Source of the DNA: Emiliania huxleyi CCMP1516
Lineage: Eukaryota > Haptophyta > Isochrysidales > Noelaerhabdaceae
Assembly: GCF_000372725.1 (NCBI RefSeq)
Contig: NW_005200881.1
Location: forward strand, 230,112-294,111
DNA length: 64,000 nucleotides
Reading direction: 5' to 3'
Below are positions 20,991-29,621 of this stretch, in pieces (the stretch's first letter is position 1; each line of letters starts with the position of its first letter). The notes beneath the pieces are model-generated. The model worked only from the letters and a program-made list of their open reading frames with translations, made no database searches and was not told where the DNA came from. A program made the position numbers and the translations under genes.

Positions 20991-21188
20991 CTGTAGACTG
21001 ACACATAATAGGTCGAGAGGTAGGGGCGGGCCCCACACCGCCCCGCGACGGCTCCAGATAGGAAGGTTCTTAGCTCCCCGGCCCTGGATGTGAGGATGCC
21101 AACTGCACTCCAAGTGCTCCAAGTTCTAGCAACTAGCATCTAGGGGCCGATTTTTTTCGCGATTTTCGGGAACCACAGACCCCCTCTA

Positions 21189-21967
21189 CAGTTCCGGACG
21201 GGCATTAAGAACTTCTGGCGTTAAGAACCTGAGGCTGGCCTTTCGGCTGAATCCCGCTGGCCAAGCTAAGAACCTGAGGCTGGGCTATGCCTGGGTTCTA
21301 CAGAGCCATCGACGTCATCCAAGAGCTTGCAAAACTCGCGAACACCACCCCCCATGCCAATCGGCATGAGGCGCACACTCAGCGCACAACACTATGTCCG
21401 AGGCGCACACTCAGCGCACAACACTATGTCCATGTCCATGTCCATGTCCATGTCCATGTCCATGTCCATGTCCATGTCCATGTCCATGTCCATGTCCATG
21501 TCCATGTCCATGTCCATGTCCATGTCCATGTCCATGTCCATGTCCATGTCCATGTCCATGTCCATGTCCATGTCCATGTCCATGTCCATGTCCATGTCCA
21601 TGTCCATGTCCATGTCCATGTCCATGTCCATGTCCATGTCCATGTCCATGTCCATGTCCATGTCCATGTCCATGTCCATGTCCATGTCCATGTCCATGTC
21701 CATGTCCATGTCCATGTCCATGTCCATGTCCATGTTGTTGTTGTGCATGTGCATGTCCATGTGCATGCACATATGTCCACGTCCACGCCCATGTCCAGTC
21801 CAGTCCTGACCTATCCGATCCTACTCGGCCTCCAGCAAGACCCACACGGCTCGGAACGACCCCCACGGCTAAGAACCTGAGGCTCGGCCCAGGACGGAGC
21901 ACCAACTTAGCTAAGAACCTGAGGCTGGGCGAAGAACCCGTGCGTTCTTAATGCCCGTCCGGAACTG
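21189..21967. mobile_element. mariner-like MITE with TA target duplication
   Basis: TIRs CAGTTCCGGACGGGCATT (21189 onward) and the reverse complement ending at 21967 are perfect over about 25 bp and are flanked by TA on each side (21187-21188 and 21968-21969). Inside, ctaagaacctgaggctgg-type sub-repeats stand near both ends. The centre is the expanded CATGTC microsatellite. No transposase. The TA duplication and CAGT start fit Tc1/mariner. Confidence 0.85.
21427..21736. repeat. perfect 6-bp microsatellite (catgtc)n, about 51 units
   Basis: Uninterrupted hexanucleotide repeat inside the mariner-like MITE, decaying at its right edge into tgttgttgtgcatg. All six frames are open, which gives spurious repeat ORFs (His-Val, Met-Ser, Cys-Pro and so on) that should not be annotated as genes. 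Confidence 0.97.
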
Positions 21968-22061
21968 TAGACGGCTATAGGAGCCCGAATCCTGGCCGAA
22001 AGAGAAAGGGAAAAAACCAATTTCGCTCGAAGGGCCCCCTCGAAAAACATGAACAGGGCTA

Positions 22062-22181
22062 AACCCCCCAAAATTGAATTCGACCGCGCAAAGCTGTCCC
22101 CCCCCCCGCAAACTTTAAACCTCCATAAACATCATTGTGCAGGGGCTCCAGGCCCCAAATGACGTGTGAGTGTTAGAGTTG
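22062..22181 (-). repeat. left member of an inverted 120-bp repeat pair
   Basis: The segment matches the reverse complement of 24881-25010. Shared blocks are aaccccccaaaattga, a polyC run, ccataaacat and cccaaatgacgtgtgagtg. The intervening 2.7 kb holds two small genes. 22182-22604 has no supported gene; it is AT-richer than average, with a ttttatgttttaatcttc-type stretch. Confidence 0.75.
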
Positions 22182-22604
22182 TTTGGTATTGCTAAAAATC
22201 TCTCTCTCCCCCCCTCGGCCTAGGCAAAATCCTGCAAAGGTGGGGACCTGACTGTCCACTGTCCTGTCTCCTGACTCCTGTCTTCGTCCCGCGCGCGGCC
22301 GCGGTCGTCCCACTCCCAGTTTTTTGTGGTGTATTGTGAGCGCGCTTTTCGATACGATTTACCTCGTTTATGTTTCAATTAATGTTCTTCCGTTATCGTT
22401 TTATCTTTTATGTTTTAATCTTCTTTTTTACCTAAAGAACTTCACGCAAAAATACAATAGAGGAAGCGGTCAACGGACAAACAAACAGCGCGACGGCATC
22501 ATTCTGACATTCACGCCCGCGGCACACCTTCACGAACGAAACGAGCGAGTGGCTAGGCGAGTGGGAGGAAGCAAACGTGCGAAGGTGCGTCGGCCGTGGC
22601 ACGT

Positions 22605-23187
22605 TCACTTCGGACCAGCCTGTCCGTACTCGTAGTGGTACTCCGGCGGGGGCGGCGCCGCGGCTTGCGCGGTGGAGCCGATGAGGGCAGATATGAAGGG
22701 GAGGTGTGTGATCATCGTGTTGCCCTTGAAGGCGCCCGTCACCGCCTGCGCCGCCCCGACCGCCTGCGGAGGCAACACAGAGGGTTGCAGTGGGGCAGGA
22801 GGTATTGACGATGAGGGGACGGGCGGGGCGGGCGGGGGGGGGGGGGGGGGGGGGGGGGGGATCGGGCAGCGCTCGCTCGCCTCGCAACATTTCGGGGACC
22901 CGCTCGTGCACCGTTTCCTCCATGAGCGGCTTGTACGTCGCCTTGAGCTCCTCGAACAGCTCCGCCACCTGGCAGACAAGGGGGAGGGGCGACGGCAGGC
23001 GCGATTGAGCTGGTGCAGGGCCCTGCAGGACGGCCGGGCCGGCAGAATGGGAGGGGAGGGCGCCCGGGGAAGAGCGCGCCTTTGTGTATTTGGCCTTGAC
23101 CTGCTCCTCGGTCGCGCCGGTGTGCGCAAACGGCGAAGGCGCAGCGAGCAGCCCCACCACGATGGCCGCAGACATCCGCGCAGCCAC
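22605..23187 (-). CDS. hypothetical small protein
   Basis: Three exons can be pieced together on the minus strand. Exon 1 starts MAARMSAAIVVGLLAAPSPF and runs to about KAKYTKA. Exon 2 begins after a pyrimidine-rich acceptor at about 22975 (VAELFEELKATYKPLMEETV). The last exon begins near 22765 (AVGAAQAVTGAFKGNTMITH) and ends EYHYEYGQAGPK at 22605. The first donor appears to be GC (AAG|GCGCGC); the second donor is unclear. The mature protein would be about 115-120 residues, with a possible N-terminal hydrophobic anchor, a helix with alternating Glu/Lys, and a second hydrophobic helix (LPFISALIGSTAQAA). The second intron contains a G homopolymer of more than 20 on plus (22837-22860). No family recognised; the conserved-looking exons with low-complexity introns argue for a real gene. 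Confidence 0.5.
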
Positions 23188-23788
23188 GCCTGTTTTCCTG
23201 AAAGCGCGGCGGAATTTCCCGTTGGGAGGAATGAAGCGGGTGTGTAGAATGTGGCTGGCACGGAGCGCGCGGCGTCCGGCGGCGGGGCGGCTTTGACAGG
23301 AGGCGTGGGGTGGGGCGAGGCAGACCAGTCGAGCGGATGGCGGTCGGGGTCAAGCGCCGCGCTGAAAAATACTGCGCGCACGCCTAAATCCTTTGCCGCG
23401 TTGTTTTCTTTCTTTCTTTCGAGAGGGGCTTGTATTCGTAGAATTCTTTCTTTCTTTACACCTAAATCGTCCTTCCAAATCGTAAGAGCCACATACATTG
23501 AAAATCCTGCTCGTGCAGGTGGGGACCCTGTCATCCTCCCCCATCCCCTCGTTTGGACTGCTCTTTTCTTTCTTTCTTTTTACGTGTACGCCACAATGAT
23601 AGACTCTCAAAGAATTTTACAAAAAGCAGGGAAAGAAATCCCGGGTCGCGCACAAAAACGACACGTGATCGCGGACGGACGCCACCAAACCACAATGATC
23701 GGGCTCCTCATGGTGTCTGAAGCGGCGACCGCAAGTGGTCGCCAGTCGCGCTCGGCGATACTAGTGCGGCGCTGCCGCGGCGGGCAGG
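23188..23788. repeat. intergenic with tttctttc tracts and dispersed repeat copy (23462-23550)
   Basis: Holds the second copy of the repeat seen at about 5900-5962 (atcctgctcgtgcaggtg, then a ggaccctgtc run), flanked by tttctttctttc tracts on both sides. No gene supported. It probably also contains the upstream regions of the two neighbouring genes. Confidence 0.5.
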
Positions 23789-24662
23789 TTGGCGGTGGCT
23801 ACCCACCGACTCCGCCTTTGCCGCCGCCTCGGTGGGGCTACGGCGATGGCGGCAGCGCACCTCCACGGCAGGCCACGTCCGGCGCCGGCGGCGCCACGGG
23901 CGCGCCACCGTCGCAATTTGACGTGTCGGGCGGCGGCGATTTCGATGGGCGGCGAGGAGGAGTATGGAACCCTGTACATCCAGGGCGACGGCACCCTTGT
24001 CGTGGCGTTCGACATGGTCAAAGTCCAGGTTTCAGATAACTGCCGGAGCGTCGGGATCAACACCGCGTCGCTGGCTCAGAACCAGTACCACGAGATCGCC
24101 AACGCCTTCATGCTGGCGCTGCAGGACGAGCTCGGGCTGTCTAAGGACAAGAACGTCAAGATGGACGGCCTGCGGTGAACCGATAAGGGAGTGCATCAAC
24201 GAGAAGCAGTTCGTGCTCGGTTACAGCGCCACCGTCTCCCTCAACATCGACGTCTCCACGGAGGACAAGAAGCTCATGCCGCAGATCTACGCTTTGGCGT
24301 CGCGGTTCGAGGCGGAAACCACCGAGGTCAACGTGCACGGCACGCACCCCTACGTCTCGGACCAGAGGAAGAAGGAGAACTTCATGAAGCTGTTCGAGAA
24401 CACGATGGAGGACGCGTACTTCAAGGCCGAGCTCTACGCCAAGGGGTGCAGGAGGACCCTCGGCCCGGTCATGGTGATGTCAGACCGGCCCATTAGCATG
24501 CAGAACCAGCCGAGGCCGCAGCCCATGATGGCGTACGGCGGGGCCGCTATGGCGCACAGGGCCGCGGAGTCCGCTTCCGTGGAGATGGAGATGCCGTTCG
24601 GCGAGGGGCAGAAGCTCTCCAAGACAATTCATCTGCAGTTCAGGACTGAGCCCAACGAGTAA
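23789..24662 (+). CDS. SIMPL-domain (YggE/DUF541-like) protein with an apparent +1 frame change
   Basis: The first frame (from 23789, or from the internal Met at 23945, MGGEEEYGTLYIQGDGT) gives the opening SIMPL motif: a G-x-G start, then VVAFDMVKVQVSDNCRSVG and NAFMLALQDELGLSKDKNV. It ends at CGG TGA (24173-24178). The match continues one base on: EPIRECINEKQFVLGYSATV, the GY-x-A strand of the family, and goes to 24662 with a Met/Pro-rich tail. Skipping the T at 24176 gives the natural-looking DGLREPIRECINE. A base error, a recent lesion or +1 frameshifting at the stop codon are all possible. No intron fits the junction. SIMPL proteins are mostly periplasmic or secreted in bacteria; the role in algae is unknown. 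The N-terminal 50 residues are Arg/Ala-rich and could be a targeting peptide. Confidence 0.6.
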
Positions 24663-24880
24663 GTTATTGTATCGGGAATTTTGAAGAAAGTACCTAGACT
24701 CGCTCGGACGACCTTCCGTGCAAAATCGACAATTGTGGCGGGGCCGCGGGCGGCTGTAGACTAACGGCGAGACGGGAGCGGTGCAGAGGTGGATCCCGTC
24801 AATGGTCATTATGATGACTTGAGGCTACGGCGCGCATAATGAAGTTGAAGAGAGAGGAGCACTTCGAGTGGCTGAGTGAG

Positions 24881-25010
24881 CAACTCTAACACTCACACGT
24901 CATTTGGGGCCTGGAGCCCCTGCAGACTGATGTGTTTATGGTGGTTTAAAGTGTGTGTGTGTGGGGGGGGGGGGGGGCAGCTTTGGCGGTCGACTTCAAT
25001 TTGGGGGGTT
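24881..25010 (+). repeat. right member of an inverted 120-bp repeat pair
   Basis: Reverse-complement counterpart of 22062-22181, with a longer G run (24963-24977). 24663-24880 holds the SIMPL gene's 3' flank and nothing else recognisable. Confidence 0.75.
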
Positions 25011-25611
25011 ACGACGGTTTGGGGGATCCTGCCGACGCGCTACAGTTGTAGCCCCACTGCACATAAGATGGACACCTCAACGGGAGGGCCCTCGCACAGC
25101 AGCCGAGGCCGACTCCTGCAGCCTTAGTCTTGGCCCGATCCGGCGGCATGCCACGGGCGTAGGCGCGTTGAGGCTTGCCGCCTCCTCTGCGCCAACGCGG
25201 CTTGTGCCGCAGCTTGCGTTTGCTGCCAGACAAGAGGAGGAGCAGGGCCTTTTGGCGATAGGACCAGGCAATCGTATTCGCCCGGCGGGCGTTACGGATT
25301 CGAGCAACACCCGGGTCGAGGTTGCTGCGCCTCTCGGTGCAGTGCTGCAGCATCGCACGCTTGTTGCGGGGGATGGAGCATCGACGGCAGCTGGAATCCT
25401 GGCTGTTCCGGATGCGGGTCCGGCGGCATTTGCGGCGGTGTCTTTGCAGCTGCGAGCGCAGCGCGGTCACAGGCACCGTCGGCTGCCGAATGGCGCACGA
25501 TGCCGCAGCTGCGGGCGGAGTGGTGGCTGTGTCGGCATTGCAAGCACGCTGTCAACCACAACTCGGCCACTCCCTGCAGCACATGTATGTTGTGCGTCGA
25601 GCGTCAGGGAG

Positions 25612-26457
25612 ATGACGCCATATGCAAGTCCAGCCGAGGTCGCGGCCCTCTCAACCAACGCACAGCGCACCGCGTATGGTCAGAGACTGAAGAGTGTGCA
25701 GGGACGAGAGCAGCCTATCGCTCTGGCTGTTGCGCAGACGCCGGGCAGCGCCGGCTACGCCAGCGCTGTCCTTGCCCAGATTGCGAGCTTTCAGCCTGGG
25801 TCGAAGCGGCTGGAGGCGATGGTGGGGTCTCGTGTTTGCCTTTTTGACGGATGGCTCGCCCTCACGACTGACGGGACTGTCAGATTTTGGACGCGCGACG
25901 ATGTGCGGGCATTCTTTGCGTGCGGCGAGGGAGAGGCTCTCATCGCCGATTACATTCTCTCGTGGGGAAGGCGTGTCGACATTGGCGTTGAGGGGCAGCC
26001 ACTAGTGGTTCAGGCGGCGCCGAAGGGCGGGTGGTGGATGCGTACTCTCTCCTTCGTCAACGAGCGGCACATCCACATTGTCCGCGCGCTGCTAGCACTT
26101 GTGCCCGACGGGGCGCAAGACGGGTTGCAGTGGGAGAAGCGCGTGCTGTACGGCCCATTCCCGGATGACGTGTACTCGGCATTGGCTGCGGTGACCGCCA
26201 GCATCTTCTCGACGATGGCGGTATACGAACGTGGACCACGCGGGCGTGCTCGACGGGAGCGGGTCCCGGGTGTATTGCCTGACAGCCCGACTGTGGCAGC
26301 ATTTGCGAACGCGGGTTTGCGCGTTCCGCGGCACGTGGTCGCCAGCCTTTGCAAGGTCGCAAGGGTCGGTGGCGACATCACAGCGACTGCTTTTACTCGA
26401 ACGTGGGCGCACAAAGTCGAAGCTCCGCCGCTGCTTTTTGCTGCTGGAGGGGCGTAA
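25612..26457 (+). CDS. hypothetical protein, upstream zinc-finger-like segment in another frame
   Basis: The frame from MTPYASPAEVAALSTNA (25612) encodes 281 residues with normal composition: a helical start, a block around RLEAMVGSRVCLFDGWLALT and FWTRDDVRAFFACGEGEALI, then WWMRTLSFVNERHIHIVRAL, ending FAAGGA at 26457. I do not recognise it. Just upstream, in a different frame (about 25500-25580), sits EWWLCRHCKHAVNHNSATPC followed by STC, a good RanBP2-type zinc finger (W-x-C-x2-C-x3-N-x-C-x2-C), preceded by Gly/Arg-rich sequence. Finger and C-terminal part may be exons of one RNA-binding-like gene, but no plausible splice junction is visible. The long upstream extension of the same frame (24955-25611) is probably not coding. 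26458-26960 shows no supported gene. Confidence 0.45.
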   Translation: MTPYASPAEVAALSTNAQRTAYGQRLKSVQGREQPIALAVAQTPGSAGYASAVLAQIASFQPGSKRLEAMVGSRVCLFDGWLALTTDGTVRFWTRDDVRAFFACGEGEALIADYILSWGRRVDIGVEGQPLVVQAAPKGGWWMRTLSFVNERHIHIVRALLALVPDGAQDGLQWEKRVLYGPFPDDVYSALAAVTASIFSTMAVYERGPRGRARRERVPGVLPDSPTVAAFANAGLRVPRHVVASLCKVARVGGDITATAFTRTWAHKVEAPPLLFAAGGA

Positions 26458-26960
26458 TACGCCGAGTGGTGTGCCAATGGTGCTCTTCCGCATCGATGGG
26501 CTTGGGCTGAGGTGGGCGCCTATGGCGACGTGCGAGCGCTCAGTGTGGCAGCGGCAGCAGAGGTGGCTACTTGGAAGTCGCAGCTGCTGCCAGAATTTGG
26601 GCTGCAGCCTCTCGAACTGCCCTGTTCACGCGCGCGCGAGACGTGCAGACAGGGTTGCCAGGCGAGAGCGAATGGCGCGGTTCACGCCTCGCACAACAGA
26701 GTCCCTCAGAGAGAGAGGGTGCATGCACAACATGTACATGTTGTGGGCAAATCAGCCAGGGTAGAGAAAGTTGAGGAAGCTCTGAGATGACCGAAGGTGA
26801 GAGGGCCGCCGCCGACTCAGTCGAAAATTCCGACGCCAAGTCAAGAAAAGAATCTTACAAGCCCAGTGTTGTGCAAGAAAAGAAGAAAAATCTGCTGCGC
26901 ACTGATAGACAGCCAGCCGACATCCTCGCCACTGATAGACAGCCGACATCCAGCCCAGCG

Positions 26961-27431
26961 ATGCTCTGTCTCGTCGCCTCGGCTCTCGCATTCAGGCCGG
27001 TGCACGTTTGTCAGCTCACGCCTAGCACGAGCTCGGCGGTGATGCGAACGCCGCGCGAGCGGAAGCTCGGAGGCGGCATTGCGCAGGGTCTCGGGCTGGG
27101 CAAAGAGAAGAACAAGTGGGTTACGCCGGTGACTGCGCTTGCGCTGGCCGGTGTGTTTACAGGCAGTGTGGTGCTGCGCGCAGCGAGCAGACAGCGCCGT
27201 GTCGAGACCGGTCGATACACCGTAGGCGGTCTCACCGAAGGATTCGTCGACGACCTCTTTGCTCCGATTCGCGCCAAGGGCGGCTGGGGCGGCGTGGTGG
27301 GAATAAAGACGCCGGGCGCCGAGGAGGCCAGGGCCATCAAGGAGGCGAACAAGTCGCCTACAAGGAGGGCGATGGAGGAGAAGATCAAGGCACGCGAGGC
27401 GGCGCGCCTGCAGGCCTTTCCTCCGCCGTGA
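26961..27431 (+). CDS. hypothetical plastid-targeted protein
   Basis: 156 residues from MLCLVASALAFRPVHVC (26961). A short hydrophobic signal ends in A-L-A-F-R-P, the Ala/Phe context (ASAFAP-like) that marks the signal/transit junction of proteins imported into complex plastids of haptophytes and heterokonts. A Ser/Thr/Arg-rich transit-like stretch follows. The mature part has one membrane helix (WVTPVTALALAGVFTGSVVL), the segment GRYTVGGLTEGFVDDLFAPI, and a charged C-terminal helix ending AREAARLQAFPPP. It probably sits in a plastid membrane. I cannot name a family. The open frame extends upstream to 26787, but the signal peptide decides the start. Confidence 0.62.
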   Translation: MLCLVASALAFRPVHVCQLTPSTSSAVMRTPRERKLGGGIAQGLGLGKEKNKWVTPVTALALAGVFTGSVVLRAASRQRRVETGRYTVGGLTEGFVDDLFAPIRAKGGWGGVVGIKTPGAEEARAIKEANKSPTRRAMEEKIKAREAARLQAFPPP

Positions 27432-27626
27432 GGAGGCTCGTGAAACCGCGCCGAAACCGCGGGGGGGGGGGCGCCGTGTAGTTCATCTGCCGCTGTCGTC
27501 TGAACGCACACTAAAGGGTGTGGACCGTGAGTTGAGGAAATCGGGGGACGCGACCCACCTCGCCACAGACGGTCCCGCGCCTCCCCCGCCACTATGACGG
27601 CGGCACGGCCGCATCTCGTGTGCGTG

Positions 27627-28087
27627 CCGCCGTCTTTGTCCGGAGTGAATACTCCAACGCGCTCGTCGGTGACGGTGTCCCCCAACCTGCGCCACGCTCG
27701 GCGAACCTTGACAGCGCCTTCGGTGGCATGCATCTCTTTGCGCCTGAAGCCTGGAGAGCAGCTCCTCTCTCTGCTGCTCACACACTCTGCACAGAGATGG
27801 CACAGCCCACTGTGCGGCTGCCACAGCTGTGGCAGCGATGGGCTCGCCCTCACTGGCCCTCAGTCACTTGTGCTGCGGCTTGTGTGAGCACACGACACTG
27901 CTCGGCGACTGCCGGCACACTGTGAGACCATGGGTGTGAGGTTAAACCACGCTACCAGCGCTTGGTCACATCGGCCCCGAGGTCAGATCCTTCTACTCTG
28001 TTGATGACAAGACTTGTCTACTGGCTGGAGCCGAGCAGGAGGGCCCAGCGCACAGCCCCTGGTCAACTCAGGGTCCACTCCCTCTAG
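27627..28087 (+). repeat. dispersed repeat R2, copy 1
   Basis: About 460 bp matching 52605-53062 in the same orientation at an estimated 85-90% identity with small indels (shared words: tccaacgcgctcgtcggtga, cacagcccac, ctggagccgagcaggaggg). No terminal repeats seen; weak Cys/Leu-rich frames only. 27432-27626 has nothing recognisable beyond a short G run. Confidence 0.85.
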
Positions 28088-28140
28088 TACGCACTTTTCC
28101 CCACGCGCGCCACGGAGACTTTTCCGCATCGCGGCCATCG

Positions 28141-28470
28141 CAGTGCTTGCCATTTTTACTGGTAAATGAGTGGTGGTATGGTGGGAGCAGAGAGTGGTAT
28201 GGTAAAATACGAAACTCCGTCCGTGGAATCATCATTTTTTCGAGCTCTGAGCCGAGTCTGAGGCTGGTTTGCCGCCAAATTCAGCAAAATCGGCAAAATA
28301 CCTGGGAAACCCCGGGTATACCTGGGAAATACCCGGTATTTTGCCGATTTCTCCGATTTCTATCAGATTTTGCCTCAGAAGTCGTGGTAAATCTTACCAC
28401 CGTTTGATTGTTTTGGCCGTAGAGTGTTTTGATTGTTCTGGTGGGCTATACCAGTAAATGGCAAGCACTG
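28141..28470. mobile_element. hAT-like MITE, 330 bp, 8-bp TSD
   Basis: Flanked by a perfect 8-bp duplication, ggccatcg (28133-28140 and 28471-28478). Ends CAGTGCTTGCCATTT and its reverse complement, extending to TACTGGTA with a 2-bp indel. The interior is non-coding, rich in ggtggtatgg and tacccgg-type words. An 8-bp duplication with a CA-start TIR fits hAT. Confidence 0.88.
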
Positions 28471-28475
28471 GGCCA

Positions 28476-28760
28476 TCGGGGGGGTCATAACAAACACGGT
28501 ACAGGATCGAGGTGCACGCTGCTGAAGCAGTGTCGTCCCCTGGTCGTCCCCCCTCTCCATCATCTCACTGGGAGACGTCGGCGCCGCGGCGGTGATGCGG
28601 ATGGCGGTGTGACCGATCGAGCTACAAGAAGAGCTTGTTCAGCAGGATCCGGGTTAGTCTGGCGCACTACCTCACTGGGCCTGAGACCGCCGGGACGCTC
28701 CCCGTCACCGTCTCGGATTTGTGTGGGATCGAACCACTCCGGGATGGGCAAGCCCATCCA
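28476..28760 (-). repeat. dispersed repeat R3, copy 1 (SINE-like or degenerate ORF)
   Basis: Shares with about 36155-36330 the words ggtcataacaaacacggtac, ggtgcacgctg, tgtgaccgatcgagctac and ctacctcactgggcctg. Read on minus it contains a tRNA A-box-like TAGCTCGATCGG and, 3' of it, a CCTCGATCC B-box-like word, with a C-rich end. The minus frames also share a peptide (PDPAxQAxLVARSVTPPS), so an ORF remnant is the alternative. It lies right beside the hAT-like MITE. Confidence 0.5.
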
Positions 28761-29246
28761 TCATTCTGAATGTGCCTTTCCCTCGCCTGCGAGAGACAGC
28801 ATAGAGGGCTAAGCCTGGCGAGGTACTTCCAGCCTGCTGTGGGAACAGGCTGAACGCTCGCCCCATCTCGGGTTCCCTCGCCCCCCTGGGGCAGGGGGAC
28901 CCCGTGAGGCGTGGGAGTGCCTCGCCAGGCAATTGCGTAAATGCAAGCGTTGATTACAGGTGGAGGGATCTCGTCTGCCGTCTGCCGCCCGCCGTTTGCA
29001 CGGGGACGCCGCTGTTCTCGCACAACGAGGCGCGCCTGCAAAAAGTGTGCCAGTGCTCGCCTCCTCCCTCTCCAGTGCCGGCGCCTCCCCTCGCCCGGCG
29101 CCTCCCCTCGCTACCGAGCCGCCACAGGTTGCAGGTTGCTTGCCGAATAGGCGAATACCGGGACCCTCGGCGTCCATTCCGTCAACCATGGGGATGGTGA
29201 GCACCGAGAAGAAGGATAAAATTAAGAAAGCTGCCGCTACGACTCC
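28761..29246. other. stretch without a supported gene
   Basis: Moderately GC-rich. No recognisable domain in any frame and no clear repeat boundary. It probably contains the 5' region of the following small gene. Confidence 0.4.
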
Positions 29247-29621
29247 ATGAACTACCTTGAGTCTCGAGATATGCCATTAAGAAAGAGAACGGCGACTACG
29301 CTCTGGCGCCAGGAAGCACGGACCTGTACGTCGGCGCGTATCACAGTGGACGTTGGCATCGGCCAAGCCGAGGCGCATGCCAAGTTCAGCCCCGCAGGCT
29401 TTGATGTTGGCGCTGGGGTCAGCCTCGCTGGGGGCTCCGTCTCTGACTTCGACTTCAATATCGGCGCCGGCGTCGGCACGGCCGCCGGTATTAACGACGA
29501 CTCGGTCGAGGTGAAGGTTTTGGGGACCGGTGTCACGATTGGCCGCAAGGTGGGATTTCCTGTTCTCGGCAGCTCGTTTGGAATTGATCTTGGGAAGATC
29601 GGCCAAGCCATCTTCGGCTGA
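29247..29621 (+). CDS. glycine-rich beta-repeat protein, possibly incomplete 5' end
   Basis: The recognisable part is the C-terminal 90 residues: ITVDVGIGQAEAHAKFSPAG, then repeated FDVGAGVSLAGGS and FNIGAGVGTAAG strands, then SVEVKVLGTGVTIGRKVGF and FGIDLGKIGQAIF. Such Gly/Ala-rich alternating strands occur in scattered eukaryotic proteins of unknown function. Residues 1-30 are less convincing. In an adjacent frame just upstream, KKENGDYALAPGSTDLYVGA looks protein-like, so the true N-terminus may come from another frame through an unseen short intron or the copy may be damaged. No enzyme motif. Confidence 0.45.
   Translation: MNYLESRDMPLRKRTATTLWRQEARTCTSARITVDVGIGQAEAHAKFSPAGFDVGAGVSLAGGSVSDFDFNIGAGVGTAAGINDDSVEVKVLGTGVTIGRKVGFPVLGSSFGIDLGKIGQAIFG

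Noticed and set aside
21411-21905. Possible CRISPR-like array in the regular repeat
   Set aside because: Units are 6 bp with no spacers, and the genome is eukaryotic.
21287-21951. Long dipeptide-repeat ORFs (His-Val, Met-Ser, Cys-Pro, Met-Asp, Gly-His, Thr-Trp)
   Set aside because: All are readings of one 6-bp microsatellite inside a MITE; every frame is open by construction.
28720-28760. A perfect B-box-like GGTTCGATCCC on minus, suggesting a tRNA gene
   Set aside because: No matching A box, acceptor stem or anticodon stem around it can be folded by eye.
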